A stretch of DNA of 40,660 nt from the NCBI GenBank assembly GCA_028714895.1, contig JAQTLM010000020.1, positions 1-40,660 of the forward strand. The letters are read 5' to 3'. The stretch's first letter is position 1, and the number at the start of each line of letters is the position of its first letter. This document shows, piece after piece, positions 1 through 6,014 of this stretch. Source of the DNA: Gallionella sp. (GTDB lineage Bacteria > Pseudomonadota > Gammaproteobacteria > Burkholderiales > Gallionellaceae). A program made the translations under genes and the position numbers. Under the pieces are notes generated by a model. It was not told where the DNA came from. It saw nothing but the letters and a program-made list of their open reading frames with translations, and did no database searches.

Positions 1-93
1 CCAAGCATCTCACGCAATTCCCGCAAATCACTTTCAATCATGGAAAGCTGGTAAAAGCTTCCGCCCGCCTGTTTCGCCAGTTCGAGTTGTTCC
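1..93 (-). repeat. Copy A of the bepA-like gene 3' end (partial)
   Basis: The first ~92 bases match the 3' end of the M48 protease gene at 2600-4036 in the same orientation. The copy is cut by the window start, so its stop codon would lie outside. In the protease frame it encodes about 30 C-terminal residues ending in REML. The differences from the intact gene that I can see (codons for Leu, Ser and Glu) are synonymous, so this piece descends from a functional gene copy rather than from random decay. Similarity stops abruptly after the codon for Glu at about 92, followed by unrelated sequence. Confidence 0.85.
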
Positions 94-329
94 ACCCTAC
101 AGGTTTTGAATATGTTCTGATAATTCTGTAACGCTATTCTAGTGCAGTGTTGCATTCTGTCTGGAACTTATACCAACGGTTAGCGCTGTATTGTAGGTCG
201 GGTTTCAACCCGACACGTCGGGCTAAAGCCCGACCTACAAGGGTTTGCACATAAGTGCCGTCAAGAGCGATGCACTACACTAGTTTGTATTTAAAGTCAG
301 GTTGCGCGCCTGCTTTACTTGATCCTGCC
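94..329. other. Non-coding spacer between copy A and hicB
   Basis: No convincing gene is seen. The spacer holds one palindromic repeat (191-240, listed separately) and AT-rich sequence after the end of the 3'-end copy. It lies downstream of the hicA-hicB pair, which reads leftward into it. I see no clear intrinsic terminator apart from the palindrome. Confidence 0.5.
191..240. repeat. Palindromic repeat, family TTGTAGGTCGGG
   Basis: A near-perfect hairpin of two arms: TTGTAGGTCGGG at the left end and CCCGACCTACAA at the right end. Each arm also contains its own small inverted repeat (GTCGGG..CCCGAC). The same arm sequence recurs inside mutS at 39109-39170, so this is a dispersed family. It may act as a terminator for hicAB, but it has no long T run. 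Confidence 0.85.
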
Positions 330-659
330 TCACTCAGCCGCACGCCGCAAGGCTTGGGTAGCCCATTGGTTCAGGCTCTGTCCGCTCACCTGTGCCGCCA
401 CCAGCGCGGCGGTATGCACTTCTGGCGGTATACGCAACATCAATCGACCACTGGCAGGCTTTTGCGCCGCACGACCCAATTTGGCGCAGGTTGCCAGATA
501 GTCTTCCACCGCCTCTTCAAACGCTGCGCGCAGCTCTGGCACATTGTCGGCATGAAAGCCAATCACATCGGTAATCCCCGCAATATGCCCGATAAAGCAG
601 GTATCCTCATCGCTGTATTCAATGCGAGCCGCATAGCCCTTGTAAGTCATCGTATTCAT
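330..659 (-). CDS. hicB: HicB family antitoxin
   Basis: A 109-residue protein with the two-part layout of HicB antitoxins. The N-terminal HicB fold covers about residues 5-65 (YKGYAARIEYSDEDTCFIG, then an acidic helix). A C-terminal ribbon-helix-helix-like segment follows at about 72-107 (RLMLRIPPEVHTAALVAA). HicB binds and neutralises HicA and usually represses its own promoter. The start overlaps the stop of the upstream hicA by four bases (ATGA), which implies translational coupling. It lies between copies A and B of the protease 3' end. The family assignment is firm; autoregulation is inferred from the family. Confidence 0.9.
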   Translation of the reverse strand: MNTMTYKGYAARIEYSDEDTCFIGHIAGITDVIGFHADNVPELRAAFEEAVEDYLATCAKLGRAAQKPASGRLMLRIPPEVHTAALVAAQVSGQSLNQWATQALRRAAE

Positions 660-910
660 GGTTTCACCCCAGCTTCGGTTAAAAATAACTTGGCATCTTT
701 CACTTGATACGGCTTGGCTTCTTTCGCCGGGTGCGGGCGATGAAATGTGCCAACTACGCCGCCCAGTTCGAATCGCACCCGCGAGCCATTGCCTTCAATC
801 ACGATGCAGCCCAGCGCAACAAATAGCAATTCTATCCGCGCCCATTCCAGACTCTTGGGCGGTGGCATAGAAAAAATAGCTTCCAATGTTTTGCGCTGTG
901 TGTTGTTCAT
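656..910 (-). CDS. hicA: HicA family toxin (mRNA interferase)
   Basis: An 84-residue protein of the HicA type, a small double-stranded-RNA-binding-like fold that cleaves mRNA and halts translation. Visible marks are the start MNNTQRKTLEAIF, then a strand with GSRVRFELGG and the basic stretch TFHRPHPAKE carrying the candidate catalytic histidine. I chose the ATG at 910 because it matches the usual HicA N terminus. An upstream in-frame ATG at 946 would add 12 residues unlike the family. No strong ribosome-binding site is visible. It is co-transcribed with hicB directly downstream. Confidence 0.88.
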   Translation of the reverse strand: MNNTQRKTLEAIFSMPPPKSLEWARIELLFVALGCIVIEGNGSRVRFELGGVVGTFHRPHPAKEAKPYQVKDAKLFLTEAGVKP

Positions 911-988
911 GCTGGCTATTGTTGCAAGCGTTATTGGTAAATGCAAGCGGTTTATGCAAGCAATAGAGACCGCATTTTATCGGATTGG

Positions 989-1129
989 TTATTTTTTGTT
1001 GGGTGCACCCAGCATTTCGCGTAATTCCCGCAAATCGCTTTCAATCATGGAAAGCTGGTAAAAGCTTCCGCCCGCCTGTTTCGCCAGCTCGAGTTGTTCA
1101 ATCGCCGCATGCAGGTTGCCATGCCAGGC
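989..1129 (-). repeat. Copy B of the bepA-like gene 3' end (46 codons plus stop)
   Basis: A 141-base segment matching the last 46 codons and the stop of the protease gene at 2600-4036, same orientation, open throughout. It differs from the intact gene at several third positions (the Glu, Arg and Leu codons of RELREML) and at two residues: APNKK for APGKK, and AWHGN for AWQGN. The pattern of mostly silent changes indicates an allele from a different lineage. The match ends sharply at the Ala codon at 1127-1129. It separates the hicAB cassette from the 1152-2230 cassette. Confidence 0.9.
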
Positions 1130-1151
1130 TAGTTGCAAATTTCACACCCGG

Positions 1152-1364
1152 TCATGCGTACATGAGCCGCCCGGCTGGTTCTGGAATGGCGCGACCTAGT
1201 GCTTGGGCTGTTTCCAGCCATTCGGCAATGATGATTTCGGTGTTGTTCACGGCCTCTTGATAGGTTGCGCCGTCTGCCATGCAGCCGGGGAGTTCCGGCA
1301 TTTCGACAATGAAGCGTTGGTCATCTTTGCTCCAGTAAATGATGAGTTCGTAGCGGCTTTCCAT
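1152..1364 (-). CDS. Orphan HicB-like antitoxin, single domain
   Basis: A 70-residue protein of the short HicB-like family. It has the pattern ELIIYWSKDDQRFIVEMPEL, then PGCMADGATYQEAV, and ends EPAGRLMYA. The start at 1364 is supported by GAGGT eight bases upstream; the longer reading from 1421 lacks such support. It has no C-terminal DNA-binding domain and no HicA gene next to it, so it is either a solitary antitoxin or what remains of a pair. It lies just inside copy B of the protease 3' end and downstream of the pair at 1439-2230, on the same strand. Confidence 0.8.
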   Translation of the reverse strand: MESRYELIIYWSKDDQRFIVEMPELPGCMADGATYQEAVNNTEIIIAEWLETAQALGRAIPEPAGRLMYA

Positions 1365-1438
1365 CGTGATTACCTCGCTAGTTTGTATGGGGGAGGAGGT
1401 ACGGTTACTTTTCGCAATCATTTACCAGAGCTAACGCA

Positions 1439-1966
1439 TCAAGCCAGCAGTGCCTTGATGTTTCGATGAAACGCCGGTTCTAAATCTTGCATTTGCCGCG
1501 CAATATTGACCTGCATATTAGCACCAGAAATCTCGATCAAATTATCCTCGATCTTGTAGCTCCCTTTTGCCTTGAACCATGGGAGCACTTTAGCAAGATG
1601 CCAGATCGCTGAACTACCCTCATGAATTGGCGACGGGAAAATAGACTTGTTTCCAATTACCAGCTTTCTGATATTCTGCCGGCTGCAACCCAGTATCTCC
1701 GCGATATCCGTCAGCCCAACCAAATCCGGTGTTGCTTCAACCAACCTGGCTTCAGGAATAGCCTTTTTCACATCAGCGATAGCGCTGGCAACCGCCTCAA
1801 AAGCAGAAGCTGCTTCTCTTGTAAAATTCAAGGCAACACGACCATGCTGACCGATTCCAATGGTCGCATCATCGCAGCCCGCTTCATGCAGCGCGTCAAC
1901 GAATTTCTCCGGATCGGTTTCTGGATCAGGAAGGTCGAATTTAAGTAAGAAATCGAATTCGGTCAT
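1439..1966 (-). CDS. HTH DNA-binding protein, probable antitoxin and repressor
   Basis: A 175-residue acidic protein. Residues ~1-75 form a HicB-like alpha/beta region (GCDDATIGIGQHGRVALNF, then EAVASAIADV-type helix). Residues ~85-105 are a helix-turn-helix of the excisionase/AlpA kind (GLTDIAEILGCSRQNIRKLV), followed by a wing-like segment ending in WHLAKVLPWF. The start is set by GAGGA seven bases upstream. It begins three bases after the stop of the small toxin-like gene at 1970-2230, so the two are translated together. It probably binds the inverted repeats at 2265-2294. The pairing and role are inferred from layout; the HTH is seen directly. Confidence 0.7.
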   Translation of the reverse strand: MTEFDFLLKFDLPDPETDPEKFVDALHEAGCDDATIGIGQHGRVALNFTREAASAFEAVASAIADVKKAIPEARLVEATPDLVGLTDIAEILGCSRQNIRKLVIGNKSIFPSPIHEGSSAIWHLAKVLPWFKAKGSYKIEDNLIEISGANMQVNIARQMQDLEPAFHRNIKALLA

Positions 1967-1969
1967 GGT

Positions 1970-2230
1970 TTATTCCTCGTCATCATTGGTTTCTTTATTT
2001 CGATGCGCCGTGCAGTTATCAATTACCCGACGAAGTTGTTTTGCGTGATTACCGGGGCTTTTGGGTGTGCTCCAGATACTCGTTCTGCAAAACTCTCCGC
2101 ACCGGCATTCCTTGTCGTTGTAGGGACAATACATCTGTCCCCACGCATGAGAGCCGCCCTCAACAACACGCCAACCTTTACTCCGTGCATATTCAATAGC
2201 AGCGGCAATTTCTTTTTTCGGGTGCGTCAT
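1970..2230 (-). CDS. HicA-like small toxin candidate, cysteine-rich
   Basis: An 86-residue protein whose N-terminal half resembles HicA: an amphipathic helix (KEIAAAIEYARSKGW), then strands around VVEGGSHAWGQMYCP with a histidine at residue 28 in the place of the HicA catalytic histidine. Unlike ordinary HicA it has an insert with several cysteines (ECRCGEFC), which could bind metal. The C-terminal helix NHAKQLRRVIDNC is also HicA-like. It is the first gene of a two-gene unit with the HTH protein, behind a well-formed promoter. The toxin role is inference; it could instead be an inert HicA homologue. Confidence 0.65.
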   Translation of the reverse strand: MTHPKKEIAAAIEYARSKGWRVVEGGSHAWGQMYCPYNDKECRCGEFCRTSIWSTPKSPGNHAKQLRRVIDNCTAHRNKETNDDEE

Positions 2231-2257
2231 TGATATGCTCGAATTGAAGTTGAGATG

Positions 2258-2294
2258 ATGCTAGGTTATTGCATAACAGTTGTCAAGCGACAAC
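2258..2294 (-). promoter_or_regulatory. Promoter with operator repeats for the 1439-2230 pair
   Basis: Read on the minus strand: a perfect -35 TTGACA (2281-2286), a 17-base spacer and a -10 TAGCAT (2258-2263), lying 28 bases before the toxin start. Two inverted repeats overlap it: GTTGTC-AAGC-GACAAC (2279-2294, over the -35) and GTTAT-TGC-ATAAC (2265-2277, in the spacer). This is the expected arrangement for autorepression by the HTH antitoxin. Confidence 0.7.
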
Positions 2295-2420
2295 CTAAGC
2301 TGGGCCAGCCGGAATTGAGTTTGTGCCAGTGCAAGCGGGTTTGCGTGTGGTAGTAATAATGATATGTGTAACTACAAAGCAAGTTACCCTGCTAAGCGTG
2401 GCTGTGCTGTTAATAGCATT

Positions 2421-2580
2421 GGGGACAGACTACGGTTTCCCACTCCCCATAATTCCTGCTGGACTTTCTCCTTCGCTCACAGTAAACCGGGGGTTCGCTA
2501 TGCCGCGACGTGCCCGTATTGCGCTGCCGAATATTGGGGGCATGCGGCGCAATGCCCGTTACCCTTCGACAAGCTCAGGA
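2421..2580 (+). pseudogene. Remnant of a REP-associated tyrosine transposase (RAYT) element
   Basis: GGGGACAGACTACGG near 2421 and the open start MPRRARIALPNI at 2500-2535 are typical of sequence near, and the N terminus of, REP-associated Y1 transposases. After about 12 codons the reading runs into unrelated sequence and a REP half-site (2562-2580, CCCTTCGACAAGCTCAGG). No HUH or catalytic tyrosine region is present, so this is a small decayed fragment. It sits just outside the 3' end of the intact protease gene. The rest of 2295-2599 holds nothing else I recognise. Confidence 0.5.
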
Positions 2581-2599
2581 GAGCGTTATTGCCAATCGG

Positions 2600-2740
2600 T
2601 TACTTTTTGCCGGGTGCTCCCAGCATCTCACGCAATTCCCGCAAATCGCTTTCAATCATGGAAAGCTGGTAAAAGCTTCCGCCCGCCTGTTTCGCCAGCT
2701 CGAGTTGTTCAATCGCCGCATGCAGGTTGCCTTGCCATGC
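2600..2740 (-). repeat. Intact-gene copy of the repeated bepA-like 3' end
   Basis: These are the last 46 codons and stop of the M48 protease gene, the segment that reappears as copies A (1-93) and B (989-1129). It is the only copy joined to a full gene and marks the chromosomal side of the repeated array. Confidence 0.9.
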
Positions 2741-4036
2741 ATAACTGTAAGCCTGCGCCTGATGCTGTTCGAAGCGCTTGCCGAGCAGGGCGTAACTGCG
2801 CGCCTGCAGGTTGTATAGCGTGGTGTCGCTGGGGTGGCGGATGAGTTGTTCGGTAAGCAGTTTGACGGCAGTTTCCGCCTGGTTGCTGTTCAGCAGCAGG
2901 TCGGTGTAATCGTAAATCAGCGCGCGATGCTGCGGGAAAGTTTGTACGGCGGTGCGATAGAATGCCAATGCGTCTGCATCATTTTTTGCGGCACGTTTAA
3001 CTTGTCCGGCGAGGGTTTCTATCATTGGATTGCGCTGGGCCATCTGGTCGTTCTGGGTTTGCTGGTGCAAGGTTGCCAACTCTTCTGTGGCGCGCCCGAT
3101 TTCATTGTGGCGCAGCAGTGCGCTCACCAAGCCATAGCGTTGCGCAATCGGGTTGCCGTGTTTTTGTGCGCCCAGCGCATCGCCGAAATACGCAATGGCA
3201 TCCGGTGCGGTCTTTTGCATGGCGATGAGTTTGGCGCGTACCAGTTGAAAATCCAGGCTGTCGGGGATCAGGCGGTAAGGTTGTTTGTTTACACGATTTT
3301 CGATATCGGCGATGCGTTCGCTGGTGATCGGGTGGGTGCGCAGATAGCTCGGCATGTTCCCTTCCAGCAAGCGGGTGGCTTTTTGCAGCCGATCCAGAAA
3401 TTCCGGCATGGCGTGGATATTGAAATTCGATTTCTGCAAAATTTCCAGGCCGATGCGATCCGCTTCCTGCTCGTGGGTGCGGGTAAAATCCAGCTGCTTC
3501 TGCATAGTGCGCGCCTGCATGCCGGTCAGTACCGCTTGAGAAGTCTGTGAGTTGTTGCGCGCGGCGAGTATGGCGATGGCGATCGCGGCCATCGAGGCCA
3601 GACTGTCGCCTTGTTGCCCGGCTACCATGCGCGCCAAGTGATGTTGTGTGACGTGAGCGATTTCGTGGCTGAGCACGGCAGCCAATTCCGACTCGCTCTG
3701 TGCGGTCAGCAACAGCCCGCTATTCACGCCGATGAAGCCGCCCGGCAGAGCAAAGGCGTTGATGCTGTAATCGTCAAGCGCGAAAAATTCAAAGCCCAGG
3801 CTTGGTTCGGCACTATTTTCAACCAGCCTGTAGCCGAGTTGATTGAGATAATCATTAATTTCGGCATCGTCGAAGAATTGCTTGCTGGCGCGAATCTGCA
3901 TCACGCTTTGCTGGCCGATCTGGCGTTCTTGCAGCGGAGTAAGCACGGTTTGCGAGACATCACCCAGATCGGGCAATCCATCGCTCACGGCGCAGGGTGA
4001 GAAGCACAGCAACAGCAGCAGAGCCAGTTTTTTCAT
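2600..4036 (-). CDS. bepA: M48 family metalloprotease with TPR repeats, BepA-like
   Basis: A 478-residue periplasmic zinc protease and chaperone of the BepA/YfgC type, which checks assembly of outer-membrane proteins such as LptD. The start MKKLALLLLL at 4036 gives a clean signal peptide; the reading from 4099 would bury it. The zinc site HEIAH is at residues 124-128, with the third ligand in HEQEADRIG near 191. The C-terminal half is helical with TPR-like pairs (LLRHNEIGRATEELATL, YNLQARSYALLGKR). Length is close to E. coli BepA. Its 3' end is repeated twice downstream, between toxin-antitoxin cassettes. It is divergent from the kinase gene at 4168. Confidence 0.9.
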   Translation of the reverse strand: MKKLALLLLLCFSPCAVSDGLPDLGDVSQTVLTPLQERQIGQQSVMQIRASKQFFDDAEINDYLNQLGYRLVENSAEPSLGFEFFALDDYSINAFALPGGFIGVNSGLLLTAQSESELAAVLSHEIAHVTQHHLARMVAGQQGDSLASMAAIAIAILAARNNSQTSQAVLTGMQARTMQKQLDFTRTHEQEADRIGLEILQKSNFNIHAMPEFLDRLQKATRLLEGNMPSYLRTHPITSERIADIENRVNKQPYRLIPDSLDFQLVRAKLIAMQKTAPDAIAYFGDALGAQKHGNPIAQRYGLVSALLRHNEIGRATEELATLHQQTQNDQMAQRNPMIETLAGQVKRAAKNDADALAFYRTAVQTFPQHRALIYDYTDLLLNSNQAETAVKLLTEQLIRHPSDTTLYNLQARSYALLGKRFEQHQAQAYSYAWQGNLHAAIEQLELAKQAGGSFYQLSMIESDLRELREMLGAPGKK

Positions 4037-4167
4037 GATAGCTATGATAGTCGTTTTTGCTTCTGGTTCACACTTTTCAAAGACATGGCTTTGCGGCATG
4101 GCGTTTCAAGGTGGACAGTGCGGCGCAAAGTGCGCAAAATTGCGCCGTTTCTGACCAGACGATCCAA

Positions 4168-5451
4168 ATGGACAAAATCGGCAAATACGAAATCGCGCAC
4201 GAACTTGGCACCGGGGCAACCAGCATCGTGTATCTGGCCACCGATACGTTCAGCAAACAGCAGGTTGCCATCAAGCTGTTCGACCTGAGAAGCCTGCGCG
4301 ATCCCAATAGCGCCAAGATTTACCGCAAGCTGTTGATGACGGAAGCTTCGCTGGCGGGGAAATTATCCCACCCGCATATTGTGAAAATCCTCGATGCGGT
4401 GATGGAGGGCGATGTCAATTACATGGTGATGGAATACGTCGAGGGCAGCACCCTCGAGCAATACGCCGAGGTGGACAACCTGTTGCCGATCAGCATGATC
4501 GCGGAAATCACTTACAAGTGTTGCAAGGCGCTCGAATATGCGCAGTATCAGGGCGTGATCCATCGCGACATCAAACCGGCCAACATCCTTTTGCAGGGCG
4601 AAACCAATATCAAGATTTCCGATTTCGGCTCGGCGGCCATCCAGAACCAGCAAACCACTCAGGTCAGCGGGGTAGGCTCGCCGGCTTATATGTCGCCCGA
4701 GCAGGTCAAGGAATTGCCGCTGACGCACCAGACCGATATTTATTCGCTGGGCGTGGTGATATACAAGCTGCTTACCGGCAAGCTGCCGTTTGATGCGAGC
4801 AATAATTTCAGCATGATTTATCAAATCCTCAACATCGAGCCGCCGCCGCCCAGCACGTTCCGCCCTGAAGTCCCGCAGGAACTGGATATGATCGTGCGGC
4901 GCGCGATGGAAAAGGATACGGCGAAACGCTACCAGACCTGGGATGAATTTGCGCGCGCCCTGGTCGGATTCTTCAGTCACGTTACGACGGCGCGGGAAGA
5001 AATTTTTGATACCGAAAAATTCGACACGCTGCGCAGCCTGGCGTTCTTCAAGAATTTCAGCGACGTGGAACTTTGGGAGGTATTGCGCATCAGTGAGTGG
5101 CGCAAGGTTTCCGAAGCGGAATATATTCTCCGCGATGGCGAAAGCGGGCGGATTTTTTATATTTTGGCGCAGGGTACGGTGCGTGTGGTCAAGCAGGGCA
5201 GATTGTTAAGCCTGTTGCATCGCGGCGACTGTTTCGGTGAAATGGCGCACCTTTCCGAGCATGAGTTTGTGCGCAGTACCGACGTGATCGCCAAGAGCGA
5301 TACGGTGCTGATCGAAATCAACCCGGATGTGTTGGTGCGCGCCACGACCGGATGCCGCTTCCAGTTCGGCGATGCGTTTCTGCGCATGCTGGTGAAGCGG
5401 TTGGCGGTGGCGAATAAACGGCTTTCGCATTTGTTGGCGGATCAGGAATAA
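4168..5451 (+). CDS. Ser/Thr protein kinase with C-terminal cyclic-nucleotide-binding domain
   Basis: A 427-residue soluble protein. The Hanks-type kinase domain covers about 7-265: P-loop LGTGATSIVYLA, catalytic Lys36 in VAIKLF, HRDIKPAN with Asp134, DFG at 152-154, and GSPAYMSPEQ as activation segment. A Crp-like cyclic-nucleotide-binding domain covers about 290-410, with the phosphate cassette region FGEMAHLSEHEFVRS. All kinase residues are present, so it should be active and possibly gated by a cyclic nucleotide. I placed the start at MDKIGKYEI because the kinase fold begins there; no good ribosome-binding site is visible and longer readings overlap the bepA promoter. The rhodanese gene follows 18 bases after the stop. 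FHA and cyclic-nucleotide domains recur in the operon at 18784-23841; a functional link is speculative. Confidence 0.88.
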   Translation: MDKIGKYEIAHELGTGATSIVYLATDTFSKQQVAIKLFDLRSLRDPNSAKIYRKLLMTEASLAGKLSHPHIVKILDAVMEGDVNYMVMEYVEGSTLEQYAEVDNLLPISMIAEITYKCCKALEYAQYQGVIHRDIKPANILLQGETNIKISDFGSAAIQNQQTTQVSGVGSPAYMSPEQVKELPLTHQTDIYSLGVVIYKLLTGKLPFDASNNFSMIYQILNIEPPPPSTFRPEVPQELDMIVRRAMEKDTAKRYQTWDEFARALVGFFSHVTTAREEIFDTEKFDTLRSLAFFKNFSDVELWEVLRISEWRKVSEAEYILRDGESGRIFYILAQGTVRVVKQGRLLSLLHRGDCFGEMAHLSEHEFVRSTDVIAKSDTVLIEINPDVLVRATTGCRFQFGDAFLRMLVKRLAVANKRLSHLLADQE

Positions 5452-5469
5452 ACAGAAAAGGAATAGGCA

Positions 5470-5787
5470 ATGTCAGGTTTCAGGAACATCACCGTCGCAG
5501 ATCTGCAAGCGATGTTGCAGCAGGGCGACTTGCATCTGGTGGATGTACGCACCGATGCGGAAGTGGCGCGCGGCAAAATTCCGCAGGGCGATCCTTTGCC
5601 GCTGCATCTCATGCCGGTGCGGCTCAACGAGCTGGATAAGACCAGGCCGACGGTGTTTTACTGCCAAATGGGCGGGCGCTCGGCGCAGGCCGCCGCATTT
5701 GCCGCCGCAAACGGTTTTTCCGATGCGTATAACCTGCAAGGCGGCATCGCCGCGTGGATGCAGGCCGGTTTGCCGGTGAGCGCGTGA
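5470..5787 (+). CDS. Rhodanese-like sulfurtransferase, single domain
   Basis: A 105-residue cytoplasmic protein with the complete rhodanese fold. It has LHLVDVRTDAEVARGKIPQG near residues 21-40, the active loop CQMGGRS with Cys65, and the closing helix NLQGGIAAWMQAGLPV. Such proteins carry persulfide sulfur on the loop cysteine. Its stop overlaps the TusA-like start by one base (TGATG), so sulfur is probably handed from one protein to the other. The start follows AAGGAATAGGCA, a usable ribosome-binding site. Confidence 0.9.
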   Translation: MSGFRNITVADLQAMLQQGDLHLVDVRTDAEVARGKIPQGDPLPLHLMPVRLNELDKTRPTVFYCQMGGRSAQAAAFAAANGFSDAYNLQGGIAAWMQAGLPVSA

Positions 5788-6014
5788 TGGAATTCGATAT
5801 GGAACTGGATGCGCGCAAACTGAGCTGTCCGCTGCCCATTTTGCGCACCAAAAAATCCCTGTCGCAAATGACCAGCGGGCAAGTGCTCAAAGTATTGGCA
5901 ACCGATCCGGAGTCGTCCAAGGACTTCGTGGTGTTCTGCCGCCAGACCGGCAATGAATTGTTGTCCTCGGTTGAGCGGGACGGCGAATTTGTGTTCCTGA
6001 TCCGCCGCCGCTAA
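5787..6014 (+). CDS. TusA/SirA-family sulfur carrier protein
   Basis: A 75-residue protein with the TusA signature: [17 protein letters not shown] with the CPxP motif and the persulfide cysteine at residue 14, then the conserved helix and [15 protein letters not shown]. TusA relays sulfur for tRNA thiolation, molybdenum cofactor or sulfur metabolism. The start is coupled to the rhodanese stop; a second ATG four codons later is possible. The 3' end overlaps the 3' end of valS on the other strand by four bases (convergent). Which sulfur pathway it serves cannot be told from here. Confidence 0.9.
   Translation: MEFDMELDARKLSCPLPILRTKKSLSQMTSGQVLKVLATDPESSKDFVVFCRQTGNELLSSVERDGEFVFLIRRR

Noticed and set aside
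191..240. Possible CRISPR repeat unit because of the palindrome and its recurrence at 39109
   Set aside because: Only isolated copies 39 kb apart, no spacer array and no cas genes; fits a REP/MITE-type dispersed palindrome.
255..707. 150-residue plus-strand frame over hicB
   Set aside because: Antisense to a clear HicB antitoxin and without recognisable features.
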